A stretch of 64,000 bases of DNA from positions 37,602,249-37,666,248 of the forward strand of contig CM055877.1 of NCBI GenBank assembly GCA_029582165.1, given 5' to 3'. Within the stretch, counting starts at the first letter, position 1. Each line of letters starts with the position of its first letter. This document shows, in pieces, positions 12,101-23,539 of this stretch. Under the pieces are notes generated by a model. The model saw only the letters and a list, made by a program, of their open reading frames with translations. It did not search any database and was not told the DNA's origin. The stretch comes from Portulaca oleracea (taxonomy: Eukaryota; Streptophyta; Magnoliopsida; Caryophyllales; Portulacaceae). The position numbers and the translations under genes were made by a program.

Positions 12101-15100
12101 ACTGCAAAGTCACATATAAGGCTATTAGCAGTCACATCTAAGAAAAAGTGTTTGGGGGGTGGGGGGGTGCTCAGGATCTATGTTGTGGATAATTGAATTG
12201 CAAACCCTCCCTGAAGGATCCACCTAAGTATATGAACTTTTACCAGAAAAAGAAGTCACTAGCACATGCTAGAATCTCTCTTCCCTTTCTCAAACCTGGA
12301 CCTAGCACTAGCCCACCTGACCCAGTCTGCCAAAATTAATGTTCTGCTAAATAACTGAAAAAAGTTGATAAATAAAATGCATCTGAAGGACGTTCTGAAA
12401 GGAACAAAATTCTAATAAAGTTACAGTATTTTCAAGGCATTACAATTTTAAGATCTAATCTACATCAACTCTTCAATATTTCTTTGTTGCTAGTTGGAAT
12501 CTACTGAACACCACTGATTCATTGATACTTTTTTTTGGAATGAAAAGGCCTCACATCATCTACTACAAAAGCAATTTTACGACCATCAAAAGCAAGTGGA
12601 ACATGTAGTTTTTCAAATCCTTTCTTTTCTTTTTATCCTTTTCATTATCCAGACAAGGTTTTGCAGGCATGTTGACAGAATGAAGGATTCAAGAAATAAA
12701 AGGACGAAAACCAGAGCTACTACCTGAATAGGCTCAACCAGGAAAACCAAGGAAGTTACAAAAGAGATCAAGCCGCACGTATCAAAATATCCCTTAGAGA
12801 GAATTAAAGATCCCGCACAAAATATGAACAGTGCTCCAAAATAAACAGCTTGCACTATCTGAGGAATAAGAGCCTTCATTTTCTTCTTTTTCAATTGTCT
12901 ACATAGGTCCGTATAAGCAAGCCTCTTGAATCTAACGCTTTCAGACCACTCCATATTGCTCGCCTTCACAAAAAGGACTGATGGGAGAACCTGCCACAAC
13001 ATGCCAGTCACAAGTAATGCACAACACACAACTAAAGTTATTGTTGCCTATTTCGCCCAGATATATGACAACGGGGCACGACTACTTATCAGACTCTGAC
13101 TTGCCTATTGTTGTAGGTTTTGCACAAATAATATAAATGAATTGTCAAGTGTATAACTAAAATGGAGTATAGAGTTCAGCCAGTGTGCTTGAGAAAATGA
13201 AGAGTCTGACAAACTTAACAGTACATTACGAATAATAATATTTGGTATATTTTATGATTTCAACGTGTCCTATTCTACTTAGCACCAACGCAAGTTCTCG
13301 ATCCCAAGTCTTACCCTAATTTCGACAGCCATAGTGTCATCTTCTCTAATTGTTGCTCATGTGATGCTGGCTGTGCGCCAGCTGCTCGTCATGAGTCTTC
13401 TGGTGTTATTATTACTTGTTGCTTGTGCTTATACTACCCAGACTATTCATCTTCATTTTGGTTAGGTTGATGTCAAACTATTGCTTGCTGTTGTTTGTGC
13501 TTGTGCTACTGCTTGGTGCTGCTGTTTCTACTCTGGGTTGGTGCTAGAAAGTAATTTTCATTCTGTGATGTGTCATTCGCTAACTGAGTGACCATGGTGT
13601 CATTGAAATCATCGAAAACAAAAGGAACTTAGAACCCAACTTTTAAGGGTGGGAACCTATGTTACCTGGACTCGGGACACGACTGTCCGACACTGGTACG
13701 GATCCAAGGGTCTGACATGGCATCCCCAAAAATTGCGGACACGGGGACACGGAACCTAAGGGTCCAACATGGCAGAGGTATACAAACAGAAACTTGCATA
13801 ACAAATTTAGTTATATAAGAAGAAGAATGGAGTTTGCTAAACTAAAGTCTGGGCACTTAACAATATAATAAAACTTTAAGTTAGTGGGCTTTTCAAAGAG
13901 GCCCAAGCTACCCACTTAAAATAATTCTGTAAAGAAAACAAAAAAGAAAAAGAATACCATATATATAAGGAAAATTGGATTCTAATAATCCCTGCTTTCA
14001 CCAATTGTATAGCAATAATCGCTACTTTTATTTTGGATTCTAGTGGTCTAAAAAAAATAAAATTGAATTTTTGTGGGACACCACCAAGAGTATACCCTAA
14101 ATATCATAGATTTTGAGTCGCATTTGATTCAAAAGTTAATATAACACTTTACCGCAATTTTTAATGAATTTACGACGTTTCTCCCAGACTTTTCATTTTT
14201 TTTACGATTGTTTACGATTTTTTACTTTTATATTCCTGAAAAAATCATAATAATTGCTCGGATTTCAAAAAAAATAATTTAAAAATTCTTTTAGTAACTA
14301 CATTTCATTACCTTTCTGGAGCAGGAATGACAAAAACAATGTGGAGCAAGAATGAAAAGAAATTAAAAAATGTGGAGGTAGATGTGGATTTGGTACCACT
14401 ACAATTCATTTTTATTTTTTTTTCTTTGGACCACCAGAATCTAAAATGAAAGTAGGGAATATTGTTATACAATTGATGAAAGTAGGGACTATTAGAATCC
14501 AATTTTCCTATATATAATGTATAATAGATAGATAGAATGGGCATATCTTCCTTCAACGTGGCTCTCTTGTCTTGATTATAACCTACCGCCACTGAGGGGA
14601 GAGAAGAAGAAGCTGTGTTGCTCTCAGTCAGAAGGCGAGAGAAAGAGAGTGAGAAAGAAACAGAGATAGAACTCAATTCTGCATCCATGGCTGCCCTTCA
14701 AGCTAGATCTATACACGCAAGTCATGGCTACGACCGTGTCCGAGCGTTCTGCTAGTACACCTCTTCAAAATCCATTCAAGGTTCTCAAACCACTGAAGAG
14801 GTTGTTGATCTCAAATGATCCTTAATCATGCCAACGTTGCGGCTAAGGTTTTTCTTTCGTCATGCCTATCTGAGATCATTCAAATCACTGCCTATATCCT
14901 TTGATGATGAGTCTATAAAGAAGGTTTTTGAGCTGATTGTGTCATCTTTTCAGAACTGAGAGGATACAACTAGCCAATCTTACCAGGAAAAAAAAAAAAA
15001 AAAGGCTTCATGTGCTTAAGATTATGGCCAAAGAAAGATCTTATCTTGTGCTCTAAGATCTTGAATGTGATGCCTATACTCTAGATATATTTCATCATCT

Positions 15101-18100
15101 TTCAGCATTCATTAAAGATGGTCAGTTTTCATTAAGGCTTTCATATATAGTGTCTATCCACATTGGTATTCTTGCTGAAGCGGATGACTTACGTTGGAAT
15201 TTATTGTTTCTATCCTCTACCAAAACCAATCTATGGGTAGTAGTATTTCATCACTGCTCAAGTTCTCAGGAAAAAGGTACTAAAGACATATGCCTCTAGG
15301 ATTTCACTCCAGCAAGTTCTGTCATCTATGTGTGTGAACTTATACAACCAAAGGAGCACAAAGTTAGAGAGAGGCAGAGAGCCACCATGATCATCTTCTG
15401 GTCGAATTTCGGGAATGTGCTGAATATCATAATGAATTTCGAAGTACTACCCCACATGACAAGTATCCAGAATCAACACATCACCAAGATATTGCCTACT
15501 TATGCAAAAATTTTGTTCTGGAATCCAGTTAGACATGAGGAGTTGTCAAGATTGAAAATTGATTATGTGGATTTATTTAGCCCTAATGTTGGCAAGAAAT
15601 TTTATCCACTCCTCGAATTACTATTTTTTCTGGACCAGTTGATAGTCGTGCAGATTTTTCATCTTTATGACAAAGTGAATGTGTTATTCCTTTGTCCGGG
15701 TTTCACCTTTTTACCTTGTTACAAAACTCAAGCCGAGTTATTCGTAACTGGGAGATCTACGTCACCTTGCACATGAATATTTTGGTTGCCTATCATCATT
15801 CAAACACTCAGCAGGCGAGGCTAGTTCTCTTCAAGCCAGGGAAAAGATGAATTAAGTAACAATATATTTACAAATAATGATATTTAGTATATTTTATGAT
15901 TTCATTATAGTTTCCTATTCTAATTAGGAATATTGTAGTTTCCTAGTTTGATTAGAAATATTACGTTTGTTTCCTATTTCTATTGGGTTTAAAGTATTAT
16001 GAAGATTGTTTACCAATAAATAAGGCCTTTGCTAGCTTTGTTAATTTACTCTACATTGATTATTGATTGTTATCAATTATCACCAATTATGCACAAGGAT
16101 GCTAATATTTTCTTGAATCTAGGACAGGGATTCTGAATTCATCCCTTGAATCTAGGACAGGGATTCTGAATTCATCCCTTGAATCCAGCAAAATGATGCT
16201 GAATTCTTATACTTACTTTTTAGGGAAAATTGGGATTCTGATAATCTCATCCCTATTTCCAGTTTTTGTATGCCAATAATCTCTACTTTATTATTGGATT
16301 CCGGTGGTCCCAAAAATAATAATATTGTACTCTGGTGGGACACCACCGAGTTGACTCGGTGGAAAGCTTACACACTCCTGCTAGTACACGTCAACTTTCC
16401 ACCAAGTCACCGCCACTAGACTCGGTGAAGTCCCATCATAATACAATTTTATTTTTCTGAGATTAGAATACAAAAATAAAGTAGGGATTATTGGCATACG
16501 AAAGTTGAAAAAAGGGATTATTAGAATCCAATTTTCCTACTCTTTATTTATTTTCCCACTCTCTATCACCCATACACAACTGAAATAAGTGAGTGGTCAG
16601 GCACAAAAACAAGCCAATAGCACAAGATTCAGCAAGGGAAAGTGTTGTCGTTGACACATACTTCATTGAGGTATGCAGAAAGAGTAGCAACACTCAGATG
16701 AGCCATTCTTGATATCGTTCGTAGCCTTGCCCCAAGGAAGGTGATTGTGAGAGCCACAGAAGGAACAACCTTTTGTTAAACAAGATATGAATATCTTAAG
16801 TAATCATAACAGATAATTAAATGAATCAAGTAGTTTAAAGAAATATTTCCCCCTCACCAAGGCAGAAATCAATGACAGAACAGGGCTAATGGTCAACATT
16901 TGGGCTCCCATGGCTGACAGCTGCAGAGTGCTGGGTACAATAGTCTGCCATGAAGAACAAATTACCAATTAAAATAAATGTCAGGGTCAATCAGGATAAA
17001 CAAAAAAAGTAACAGCTCCTCTACAAATTCTCCCAGTTAGTAAAATACATCTTTTGAACATTAATGATCCCACCTTTGATGCTTTGGATGAGAATAACCT
17101 AACCTTCAAATTTTGGCACCCAACGGTTGGAGCATTGAGGTCATTCATTTTCAATATATCAATTTGAATTCATTGACTATAAAATTCAATTATGTAACAA
17201 TTTAGTTAGCATATGTAAATGATGACATAGGAAAGCGGACCATAGTACTCTATCCACATTTTAAATAAGTTATAGGCCATTACTTTGCAAACTAGTGAGT
17301 AAAAAGATCTATGATTCAATATGCTTCAAATAATATAAATAACCTTCAAAATTCATAAATCGGGTGGCACCTTACTTATCATATCTAAACAATGATGGTG
17401 CAGCAAATTAAGGGATATATGTCATCAACACATAATAAATAAACTAAAACACCCTGAAATTAGCATAACAAGGAGCTCTAACTTAGACTCTAGTTTATTA
17501 AAAATAAGGGAAAATTGCTCTCTGGTGTTGAGTTAAAAAAGTACTTTACACTGAGGTATTTTTGTTACCCTTAGGTGTTGCCATCAATCAAGCACATTTG
17601 ACCAAACAATTTATGTTTGATTTAAATTTGTTAAAGGTGTATAGGCCTGCAAAAAGATTGATGATGTGGAAAGGCAATTAATTTGCAATAATATCTCATT
17701 TTTTTATTTGGTTGTTTTTGAGGTGATTAGGGTTTAGTGTTGCATCAAATTACTGTAATTTTGGTTTTAGGGTTGTTTGAATTGAAAATTTGGTAACTAT
17801 TCATCTTGTTTACTGGTGGGCAATTTGATTTTGAAGGGGTGATTAGCCAAATTTTGTTCATGTTTAGGGTTAGCAACGTCGCATATGCCCCCTTTGAGTA
17901 ATTGATGGGATAAACACGTTATTTTCCGGGTTAACCATGACCAACAACTTAACTACATGTTTCTATCTCAATTTAACCTATTTCAGGGTGTGTCAACGGA
18001 TAAGGGTTTAGGGTTTCAATCTATCCCTTATCCATAGGATGGTCACAAAATATTTGTCTATGTAATTCCTGGATGCTCAACCCACAAAATGTTCATGTTA

Positions 18101-21100
18101 ACCCAGTACTTGCTGGGTTAACCACATTATTTGTCTGGGTTAACAATGACCAACAACATAACCGATGATGTTTCAGCAATGGACTTAGATAACGTCCAGG
18201 AGAAGGAACCCATATAAATTCAACTACTTTTCTAAGTTTTTGAATTCATGACCTCTAATCTTCTCTAATATATTATAAAGTTATATTATTCCTTATATCA
18301 TATTTTGTTGCTAAAATTTTTAAGCGTTAAATCGCAAATAATAATATAACTTTTGAACTTCAATACTATTGTATGACTATAATTAACATCTGTAAGAGAA
18401 TTATAGGTTGAAACTTATATTATTGCAGGCATATATAATTTATTCCCTGTCCTTGGAGTCTAGCTATATATGACCGATATACCCAATTTTAGAATTGAAG
18501 TAGGTATTCCAATGCATAAATATAATTTTTAGGTATTTAATTAATTATTAAGACACATGTTCTATAGATTAAATCTAATTTTATTTGAGTAGGTAGTCTA
18601 ACAAGGAAAGTGTAGTTTTCAACTATATTTGTCTTATTCAAAAGCAATTGATTCTATTTAGAAATTAAACATTCATTTAAAATCATTACACCTACAAAAT
18701 AGGTATGGGACCTATACAAAGCACCAAACTATAAATATTTTCTTGGTCAAATGGGTTTTGATTGATGGCAACACCTAAGGGTAACAAAAACTCCTGAGTG
18801 TAAAGTCCTTTTTTAACTCAACTCCATAGAGCAATTTTCCCCCCAAAGGTGGGATTGTTAGGAGCCAAATTTAAAAGACAAATTATTGGTATCCAATAGC
18901 CCCAGAGATAGGAATATCAATGTCCAAAAACCCAATAGCAAATGATGAGCCACGTTAATCCTTTTCTTTTAGAAGGGGGGGCTATAAGCTCCTCTAAAAA
19001 GAAGCCATTGCCTATTAATTTCCTTGATTTAGGCTTTTTCCTTTTTCTCAACCTCTATTTTGAAGATTTTTTCGGTCTTTCTCAACATGGTAGAAATAAA
19101 TAAGACATTCAACACCAGTGTGAGACATGCGCTTTAAATTCAGAGGAATCTGAAATAAGATCATATTTTGGACTATAATAAGTCTCCTATGTAGGTCGTG
19201 CCACTAAGTGTATTTTGCTTACAATCTATGCTACTCCAACTCTTCATTTTCCATAGTGTACCCATGTTCGACCATCCACACCCCCACAATGGTACGACAC
19301 TCAACACTCCAAATTGCAACAAAAATTTGCAAAATATCTTCAAAATAGTCAAGTCTGGCTCCGACACCTATATTCGTGTCCATATTGCAAACATGTTAAA
19401 AGAAAGGTGTGTCCAATCTATTGTTCGGTGCCATATGCACATTTACAGTCACCTAATCCTTTGTGAAAGGCAAGACAACCAAATGTTGCAATTGACAAGT
19501 AATAACATTATCCCTTAGTTTACAGTAAGTGCAAGGAGGATGTTAGGATGATACGGGGCATATATAACATCATTATGGATGAAGAAGGGCATGGCAACTA
19601 CAACTACTGCAGACCCTCTAATGCAGCATCTATGGAGATTTAAATATAGGAAACCCTGCCCTTGGCAAGAAAACATTTCATCAATTAAGCCAGCTAGCAA
19701 CACGAGCACAAGGATTATAGTTCAAATTAACATTCTTCAAATATTATGAAAGGTTTTTTTGGCATTAAAACACCTTGCTGTGTTCTAAGAATTCATAATG
19801 TAACTGCTGTGGCAGTGTTTTGGCAGATGAAGAAGTCACATGAAGAATAGCATGCCTTAGTCAACTGTGCCATGCAAGTATGCAACTACACTTCTTATGG
19901 AGTAGTACGCTATCGAAAGGTTTCTGTCTTGCTTATCTAGAGTCCAATGAAAACTGTCTCTTTGTCGATTCAAGGTAACGCTGCTGTATTTTACCATTCA
20001 GAACTTGGCTTAGGTAGGATAAAAGCATATCTTCGAGGCAATTCCTTTCTTAACTCTTCTATCAAAGGCACAAAACACATTATATCGTGTTAGATAGCCC
20101 TTCTTTGAGAATAAGATTTCCCACAAAACCTTCAATCCCAAAACATAAAACATAAAGAGAAGAATTTTTTACAAGGGTACATTACAACCGTTGAACCCTT
20201 ATAAGGGTAAAGCACAGTAGGGGAGGGGATCACACAAATACCGGACTAGGTCGACATGGGAATATTCACCAAGGAAATTGTCGTGCTTAGGATTCATACC
20301 TGGTGGGGAAGATAACCACCAACTCCCATACCAATAGATTATAGAGCACTATGCTCTAAAGAAGAGCACAACCACATCGACTTACAGAAGAATTGAACCT
20401 TACGCAAAGAACATTTGATTCTAGACACACAATGATGACGACATTTCCAGCATTGGTTTACATTAATGGCCACCAGACATCGGATGTTTACTACAAATGA
20501 ACGTTACCCATCATAGTTCCACCAACTTTTCTTATTTGATTATCATATATTATTAGACAAAACCATACTTCCTGAAATCGTGGATTTTCTGCTGATAAGG
20601 GAGTAATTAAGCATCAACGCAAGTTCACAGCGTAGTACAGGAAAATAAAATAAAAATAAAATAAAAGTAAAAAGAGAATAGAAGTGTTTTCATGTCAACT
20701 CACATTAAGAAGAGCGAATACGGTATCAGCAACATCTGCAGCCTCGACAGTGATACGATGAGCAATATCAGCAGCAGTAGCCCCGCCATCTCCACCTTCA
20801 AAGAACCCTAAATCTCGCTCCAAAACCCTCTCGAAAACATAAACCCTAATCTTACAGGCTAAATTAAAGGCAGCCTCCCACAAATACGCTTGCTGCAAGT
20901 AATTCGCGACCAATCGAACTGAAAAAAGTACTGCAAGCATTACCCCATCATACTTAATCGCATTAACATCGCAAAGAATGGAAGAGAGTTTCCCAGCCCT
21001 GGGGACAATACTAGACAGAGAAAACACAGAAACGGCCCCAAATACCCAGCCCTGAAGGATGAGCTTCCATTCGGATTGAATGTAGGGTTTTAGAGATTGG

Positions 21101-21300
21101 ATGGCAGAAATTGAGGAGGAAAAAGAATTGGGGGATGATGGAGGAGAATGACTCGAAGAACATCTGATGAAATTTGAGTGTTTTCGTCGGGATATTAGGT
21201 GAAAGTTAGAGTTAAGAGCAAGATTGTATGGATTGCTAGGGTTTGATCTGAAGCGGAGGAGTGAGCTTGAAGGAGTAAGCTGAAGCAGAGTAACAGCCAT
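6168..21300 (-). CDS. ABCB29: ABC transporter B family member 29, chloroplastic (10 exons)
   Basis: Half-size ABC exporter (one membrane domain, one ATPase domain) predicted to work as a dimer in a chloroplast membrane; its substrate is not established. Exons from the start: 20704-21300, 16858-16944, 16662-16769, 12724-12990, 11885-11968, 8109-8325, 7937-8022, 7056-7243, 6754-6883, 6168-6314. All introns are GT-AG and phases match, giving 1911 nt = 636 residues, close to Arabidopsis ABCB29 from memory. Residues 1-50 are Ser/Arg-rich, like a chloroplast transit peptide. Membrane segments lie near 82-104, 119-141, 205-245, 305-328 and 335-353. Motifs: Walker A GPSGGGKT 432-439, Q-loop VSQD near 478, signature LSGGQ 538-542, Walker B ILIMDE ending 563, H-loop His594; the protein ends STGLVI. 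A GTG-initiated upstream extension is rejected in favour of the ATG at 21300. Nothing is broken. Introns of 3.6-3.8 kb hold transposons. Confidence 0.95.
9195..9640. repeat. Degenerate minisatellite, ~100-105 bp units
   Basis: Units marked by a GATGCCACTA-like core followed by TGGGGATAATG-like and CATGAACCAATG-like blocks start near 9195, 9301, 9404, 9509 and 9609. Spacing is about 100-106 bp. Copies have diverged, with small indels. The array sits in ABCB29 intron 5. Confidence 0.7.
9632..9930. repeat. Second minisatellite, ~95-111 bp units
   Basis: Three units start with a TAATGCAAGCATTTTTGAAGG-like block near 9632, 9743 and 9838, each followed by GTTGGTTGT and a CTCANTGGTTCCT block. It directly follows the other minisatellite but has a different unit. 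Confidence 0.6.
10937..10991. repeat. (AAAT)n microsatellite
   Basis: A run of AAAT/AATA tetranucleotides with one interruption (ACAC) near 10970, in ABCB29 intron 5. Confidence 0.9.
11481..11792 (-). mobile_element. Complete 312-bp TRIM/SMART-type LTR retrotransposon
   Basis: Two 120-bp direct repeats, 11481-11600 and 11673-11792, differ at two positions by eye. Read on the minus strand each starts TGTTGAGTTG and ends TTTCACA. The 72-bp interior begins, right next to the 5' LTR, with TGGTATCAGAGCCAGGG (plus 11656-11672), the initiator-Met primer-binding site typical of Ty1/copia, and ends in a G-rich polypurine tract beside the other LTR. The whole is flanked by GCACG at 11476-11480 and 11793-11797. 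It codes for nothing and would need enzymes from another element. Confidence 0.93.
11656..11672 (-). other. Primer-binding site (tRNA-iMet) of the TRIM
   Basis: Minus-strand TGGTATCAGAGCCAGGG, immediately after the 5' LTR. This is the standard Ty1/copia initiator-methionine tRNA site. Confidence 0.9.
13650..13790. repeat. Dispersed repeat with GGACACG motifs
   Basis: The phrase CCTATGTTACCTGGACTCGG is followed by GACACG, GTCCGACAC, ACGGATCC and two further GGACACGG blocks. A related string, CCTATGTTGCCATGACTTGG then TGTCGGAC and TGGATATGGGG, occurs at 62500-62600. Similar 'TATGTT...CTCGGA...GGATCC' sequences are familiar plant interspersed repeats. The family is not named here. Confidence 0.4.
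13969..14508. mobile_element. Mutator-like MITE, copy 1 (540 bp)
   Basis: Terminal inverted repeats start GGAAAATTGGATTCTAATA and match over roughly 100 bp at both ends. The element is flanked by perfect 9-bp duplications TATATATAA (13960-13968 and 14509-14517), which fits Mutator-superfamily insertion. No transposase is present; the interior ORF on the minus strand is not recognised. Confidence 0.8.
14770..15310 (+). pseudogene. PDS5-like (sister-chromatid cohesion) pseudogene fragment
   Basis: Translated in all three forward frames, the segment follows the conserved N-terminal HEAT region of plant PDS5 proteins. Pieces include [18 protein letters not shown] near 14835, [18 protein letters not shown] near 14905, TTSQSYQ near 14970, then [20 protein letters not shown] near 15070 and [18 protein letters not shown] near 15185. 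Several stops and shifts, plus an A-run at about 14990, show it is dead. No introns are evident, so it may be a processed or transposon-captured copy. PDS5 regulates cohesin; this copy cannot. It lies antisense in ABCB29 intron 3. A longer ORF at 15330-15776 follows and is not recognised. Confidence 0.65.
16223..16537. mobile_element. Mutator-like MITE, copy 2 (315 bp)
   Basis: Same family as the 13969-14508 element: the ends start GGGAAAATTGGGATTC and finish GAATCCAATTTTCC. Flanks TACTTTTTA (16214-16222) and TACTCTTTA (16538-16546) are a 9-bp target duplication with one change. It is shorter in the centre than copy 1, and the centre carries its own inverted repeat of GTTGACTCGGTGG type. Confidence 0.75.
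16945..20703 (-). other. ABCB29 intron 1 (3.76 kb)
   Basis: Lies between the exon ending FALLN and the exon starting TIVPS. It holds a 1.33-kb inverted-repeat element (17508-18841). 18850-20690 contains no recognised gene; the 19198-19518 ORF shows no domain I can name. Confidence 0.85.
17508..18841. mobile_element. 1.33-kb non-autonomous element with ~100-bp TIRs
   Basis: The left end GGGAAAATTGCTCTCTGG and the inverted right end GGGAAAATTGCTCTATGG stay in register for about 100 bp, through TTGAGTTAAAAAAG, TTTTTGTTACCCTTAGGTG and TTGCCATCAATCAA. The interior is AT-rich with no transposase. The first ten bases resemble the ends of the smaller Mutator-like MITEs in the same gene. No 9-bp duplication could be read at the right end, so classification is tentative. 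Confidence 0.65.
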
Positions 21301-21545
21301 TAGTGGCTTTATATTGGGAAAACCCACTTTTCAAAAAATTGGGGGTTTCATCTGTGCATCTCGCGCCCCTTATTATATGCTAGTGGCCAAAAGCACAGGG
21401 CAGTAAATAACAATATTTAAAATTTATTAATAAGCTTTAAAATGTCATGAAGATAAAGATTCATGTCTTTTAATATTAAAAATATAAATTTGGTGTGCTT
21501 TAACAATAATATTACTAAAATAATATAATTAATTTCCTTATTCAT
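21301..21545. promoter_or_regulatory. ABCB29: 5' UTR / promoter region of ABCB29
   Basis: Sequence immediately upstream (in gene sense) of the ABCB29 ATG at 21300. A TATATG-like motif is present near 21375 on the plus strand, but no confident TATA box. Repetitive DNA begins by about 21549, so the unique promoter is short. Confidence 0.35.
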
Positions 21546-21548
21546 ATA

Positions 21549-21745
21549 CTCCCTCCGCTCCATATTAATTATCGTTTTTGAAATTGTGCAGTCAAATTTC
21601 AAAATTTTTGACCATAAATTTCTCAAAAAATACAATGAGTTGCTATATAAAGTTACCAATATAAGATTCTTAATGAAAAATATTATCACTGAAGTATAAT
21701 AACACTCCCTTCGTCCCATAATAATTGAAACTTTAACTAACTTTT
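21549..21745. mobile_element. CTCCCTCCG-type MITE fragments
   Basis: Two CTCCCTYCG starts, at about 21550 and 21706, each followed by a CCATAATTAATT-like block, resemble the ends of Stowaway/mariner-type plant MITEs. No matching right ends are visible; the LINE piece begins right after the second. Confidence 0.35.
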
Positions 21746-21746
21746 T

Positions 21747-23226
21747 TTGTTTCAAAATAATTTTCCGAAAGGTGACTTTTTTGAAGCAAGTGCGGGACAC
21801 CGACCGAGCTATACATGGAGAAGCATATGCGAGGCTCGAGGACTGGTCAAAACAAACATGAGGTGGGTTATAGGAGATGGGGCGAACGTCGATGTGTGGG
21901 ATAATAAGTGGCTGCCCAGACCACCTTCTTTCAAGGTGTACACCCCGAAACCACCTCAGCCACAAGCCACGAAAGTAAAAGAGCTCATTGATGTAGATCG
22001 TGGTTGTTGGGATATACCAAAGCTCGAGCAACTGTTCCTTCTCGGGGACGTGGAATCTATCACAAACATTCCTCTCTACAGAACCTGGCTCGAGGATGCA
22101 TTGATTTGGCATGGAACAAAAGATGGCGGCTATACCGTGAAAATGGGGTATCATGTACTGATGAATAAAAAGGAGGGAGATTACCCGACCTCCAGCAGCT
22201 CAAGCTCCCTCAACTTCTGGAAAAGACTTTGGCACCTCAAAATACCACCCCGAATCAAGGTCTTCGGTTGGCGCCTTTGTCGAGAGATCCTCCCTTCAGC
22301 GGGTGCTATTAATCGTCGGATCTGAACCTTGACGCCCGATGCAAAATTTGTGGATGTGAGTATGAGACAAATACACATAGCATTTTTCATTGCCTGCCGG
22401 CAGTATCCATCTGGGAGTTGGGCTCGATAGATGAGGATCTATGGAGCAGACCATATTTACGACCCATCGACTATTTTCATAAAGCTTTCATGGAGCTTGA
22501 TAATTCTCAATGTGCTGTGTTCGTCACTTTAGCTTGGCAGTGTTGGAACTCTCGAAATAACTGCACTGTAGCGGATACTCAGCTCCCACCTCAGGTCTCA
22601 TTTGCACATGTAATGCAACTGTTGATGGATTTCCAAGAGATATTCCCCTTAAACAACCACAGATTGTCAAGCATGCAGAGATGTGGTCTCCCCCAACTCA
22701 AGGAACGTGGAAGATGAATTTCGATGCGGCTAAAATAGGGGATTGGGGACGAGGATGGGGATGGGGATGCGTCATCCGAAATTGGGAAGGATCAGTTGTA
22801 GCTGCAGGCTCAAAGCAACTCCCGGGTTTTGCTAGTGTGGAAATAACAGAGGCGGAAGCTTGTCTCTTTGGCCTTCAGATAGCGTGGAATGTGGGCTTTA
22901 GGAATATCATAGTCGAAGGGGATTGTCTACCCCTCATTAGCAAACTTCGAAGCTCCTTCAATGGCCGAAGTAAGATAGGGCTTTTAGTTTCAGAAATTAT
23001 TCAGTTTTCAAAAGCTTTTCATTGCATTAATTGGAACCATGTTCTTCGAGCCGGTAATAGAGTGGTACACTCTATGGCTCACCTCCAACCCCATGATTTG
23101 TGTGAACGAATTTGGTTGGAGAAGGGACCTGAGGTTTGTTTAACCTTGGCCCAAAACGACATGTCTTTATTCCGTCATGATAATGAATAACCTCGCTTCT
23201 TTGGCAAGTTTTCTCAAAAAAAAAAT
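21747..23226 (+). pseudogene. 5'-truncated LINE (zf-RVT and RNase H domains)
   Basis: The first part encodes WRSICEARGLV, MRWVIGDGANVDVWDNKWLP and SLNFWKRLWHLKIPPRIKVFGWRL (about 21800-22290), the linker and zf-RVT region typical of plant LINE ORF2. A shifted frame follows (CKICGCEYETNTHSIFHC). Then 22690-23190 encodes an RNase H (RVT_3) domain: MNFDAAKIGDWGRGWGWGCV, VEITEAEACLFGLQIAW, EGDCLPLI, and WNHVLRAGNRVVHSMAHL. It ends in TCTCAAAAAAAAA at about 23213-23226, a LINE-type A tail. Reverse transcriptase and endonuclease are missing, so it is a 5'-truncated, non-functional copy. Confidence 0.85.
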
Positions 23227-23282
23227 ATTTTGTCTTAAATAATTATTTAATTACATTAACTTTACTTTTCCTTTTATTATTA

Positions 23283-23538
23283 CCTTCGTCCCAAATTATT
23301 TGTCCTTTTACCTAACTTCTTTGTCCCAAAATATTTGTGTCATTTACAATTCCAACAACTGTAATTCTTTTTCTAACCCTAATTAATAAATTTACGTATC
23401 ACTTTTTACAATTGCAACAACTATTATCTTCAATTAAAGTAGGGTAATTTGAGTAAATTATAAACTTTTTACCTCAATTCCCAATATGTACTCGCGTTCT
23501 CAAGTTATGTAAATGGACAAATAATTTAGGACTTTTCC
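23283..23538. mobile_element. Stowaway-like MITE remnant
   Basis: The left side TTCGTCCCAAATTATTTGTCC is mirrored by GGACAAATAATTTAGGAC at the right (about 23513-23530). A second TTTGTCCCAAAATATTTG block lies near 23321. Non-coding interior. Confidence 0.4.
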
Positions 23539-23539
23539 C

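Larger units (their letters stand above)
12991..16661 (-). other. ABCB29 intron 3 (3.67 kb)
   Basis: Lies between the exons ending YLNE and starting VLPSVLF. It contains two members of one Mutator-like MITE family (13969-14508, 16223-16537) and a degenerate PDS5-like pseudogene in antisense orientation. The rest, including 13020-13950, shows only a short plant dispersed-repeat motif near 13650-13790. Confidence 0.85.

Noticed and set aside
21301..21327. Upstream extension of ABCB29 starting at 21327
   Set aside because: That frame begins with GTG, not ATG; the first ATG is at 21300 and gives the expected protein length.
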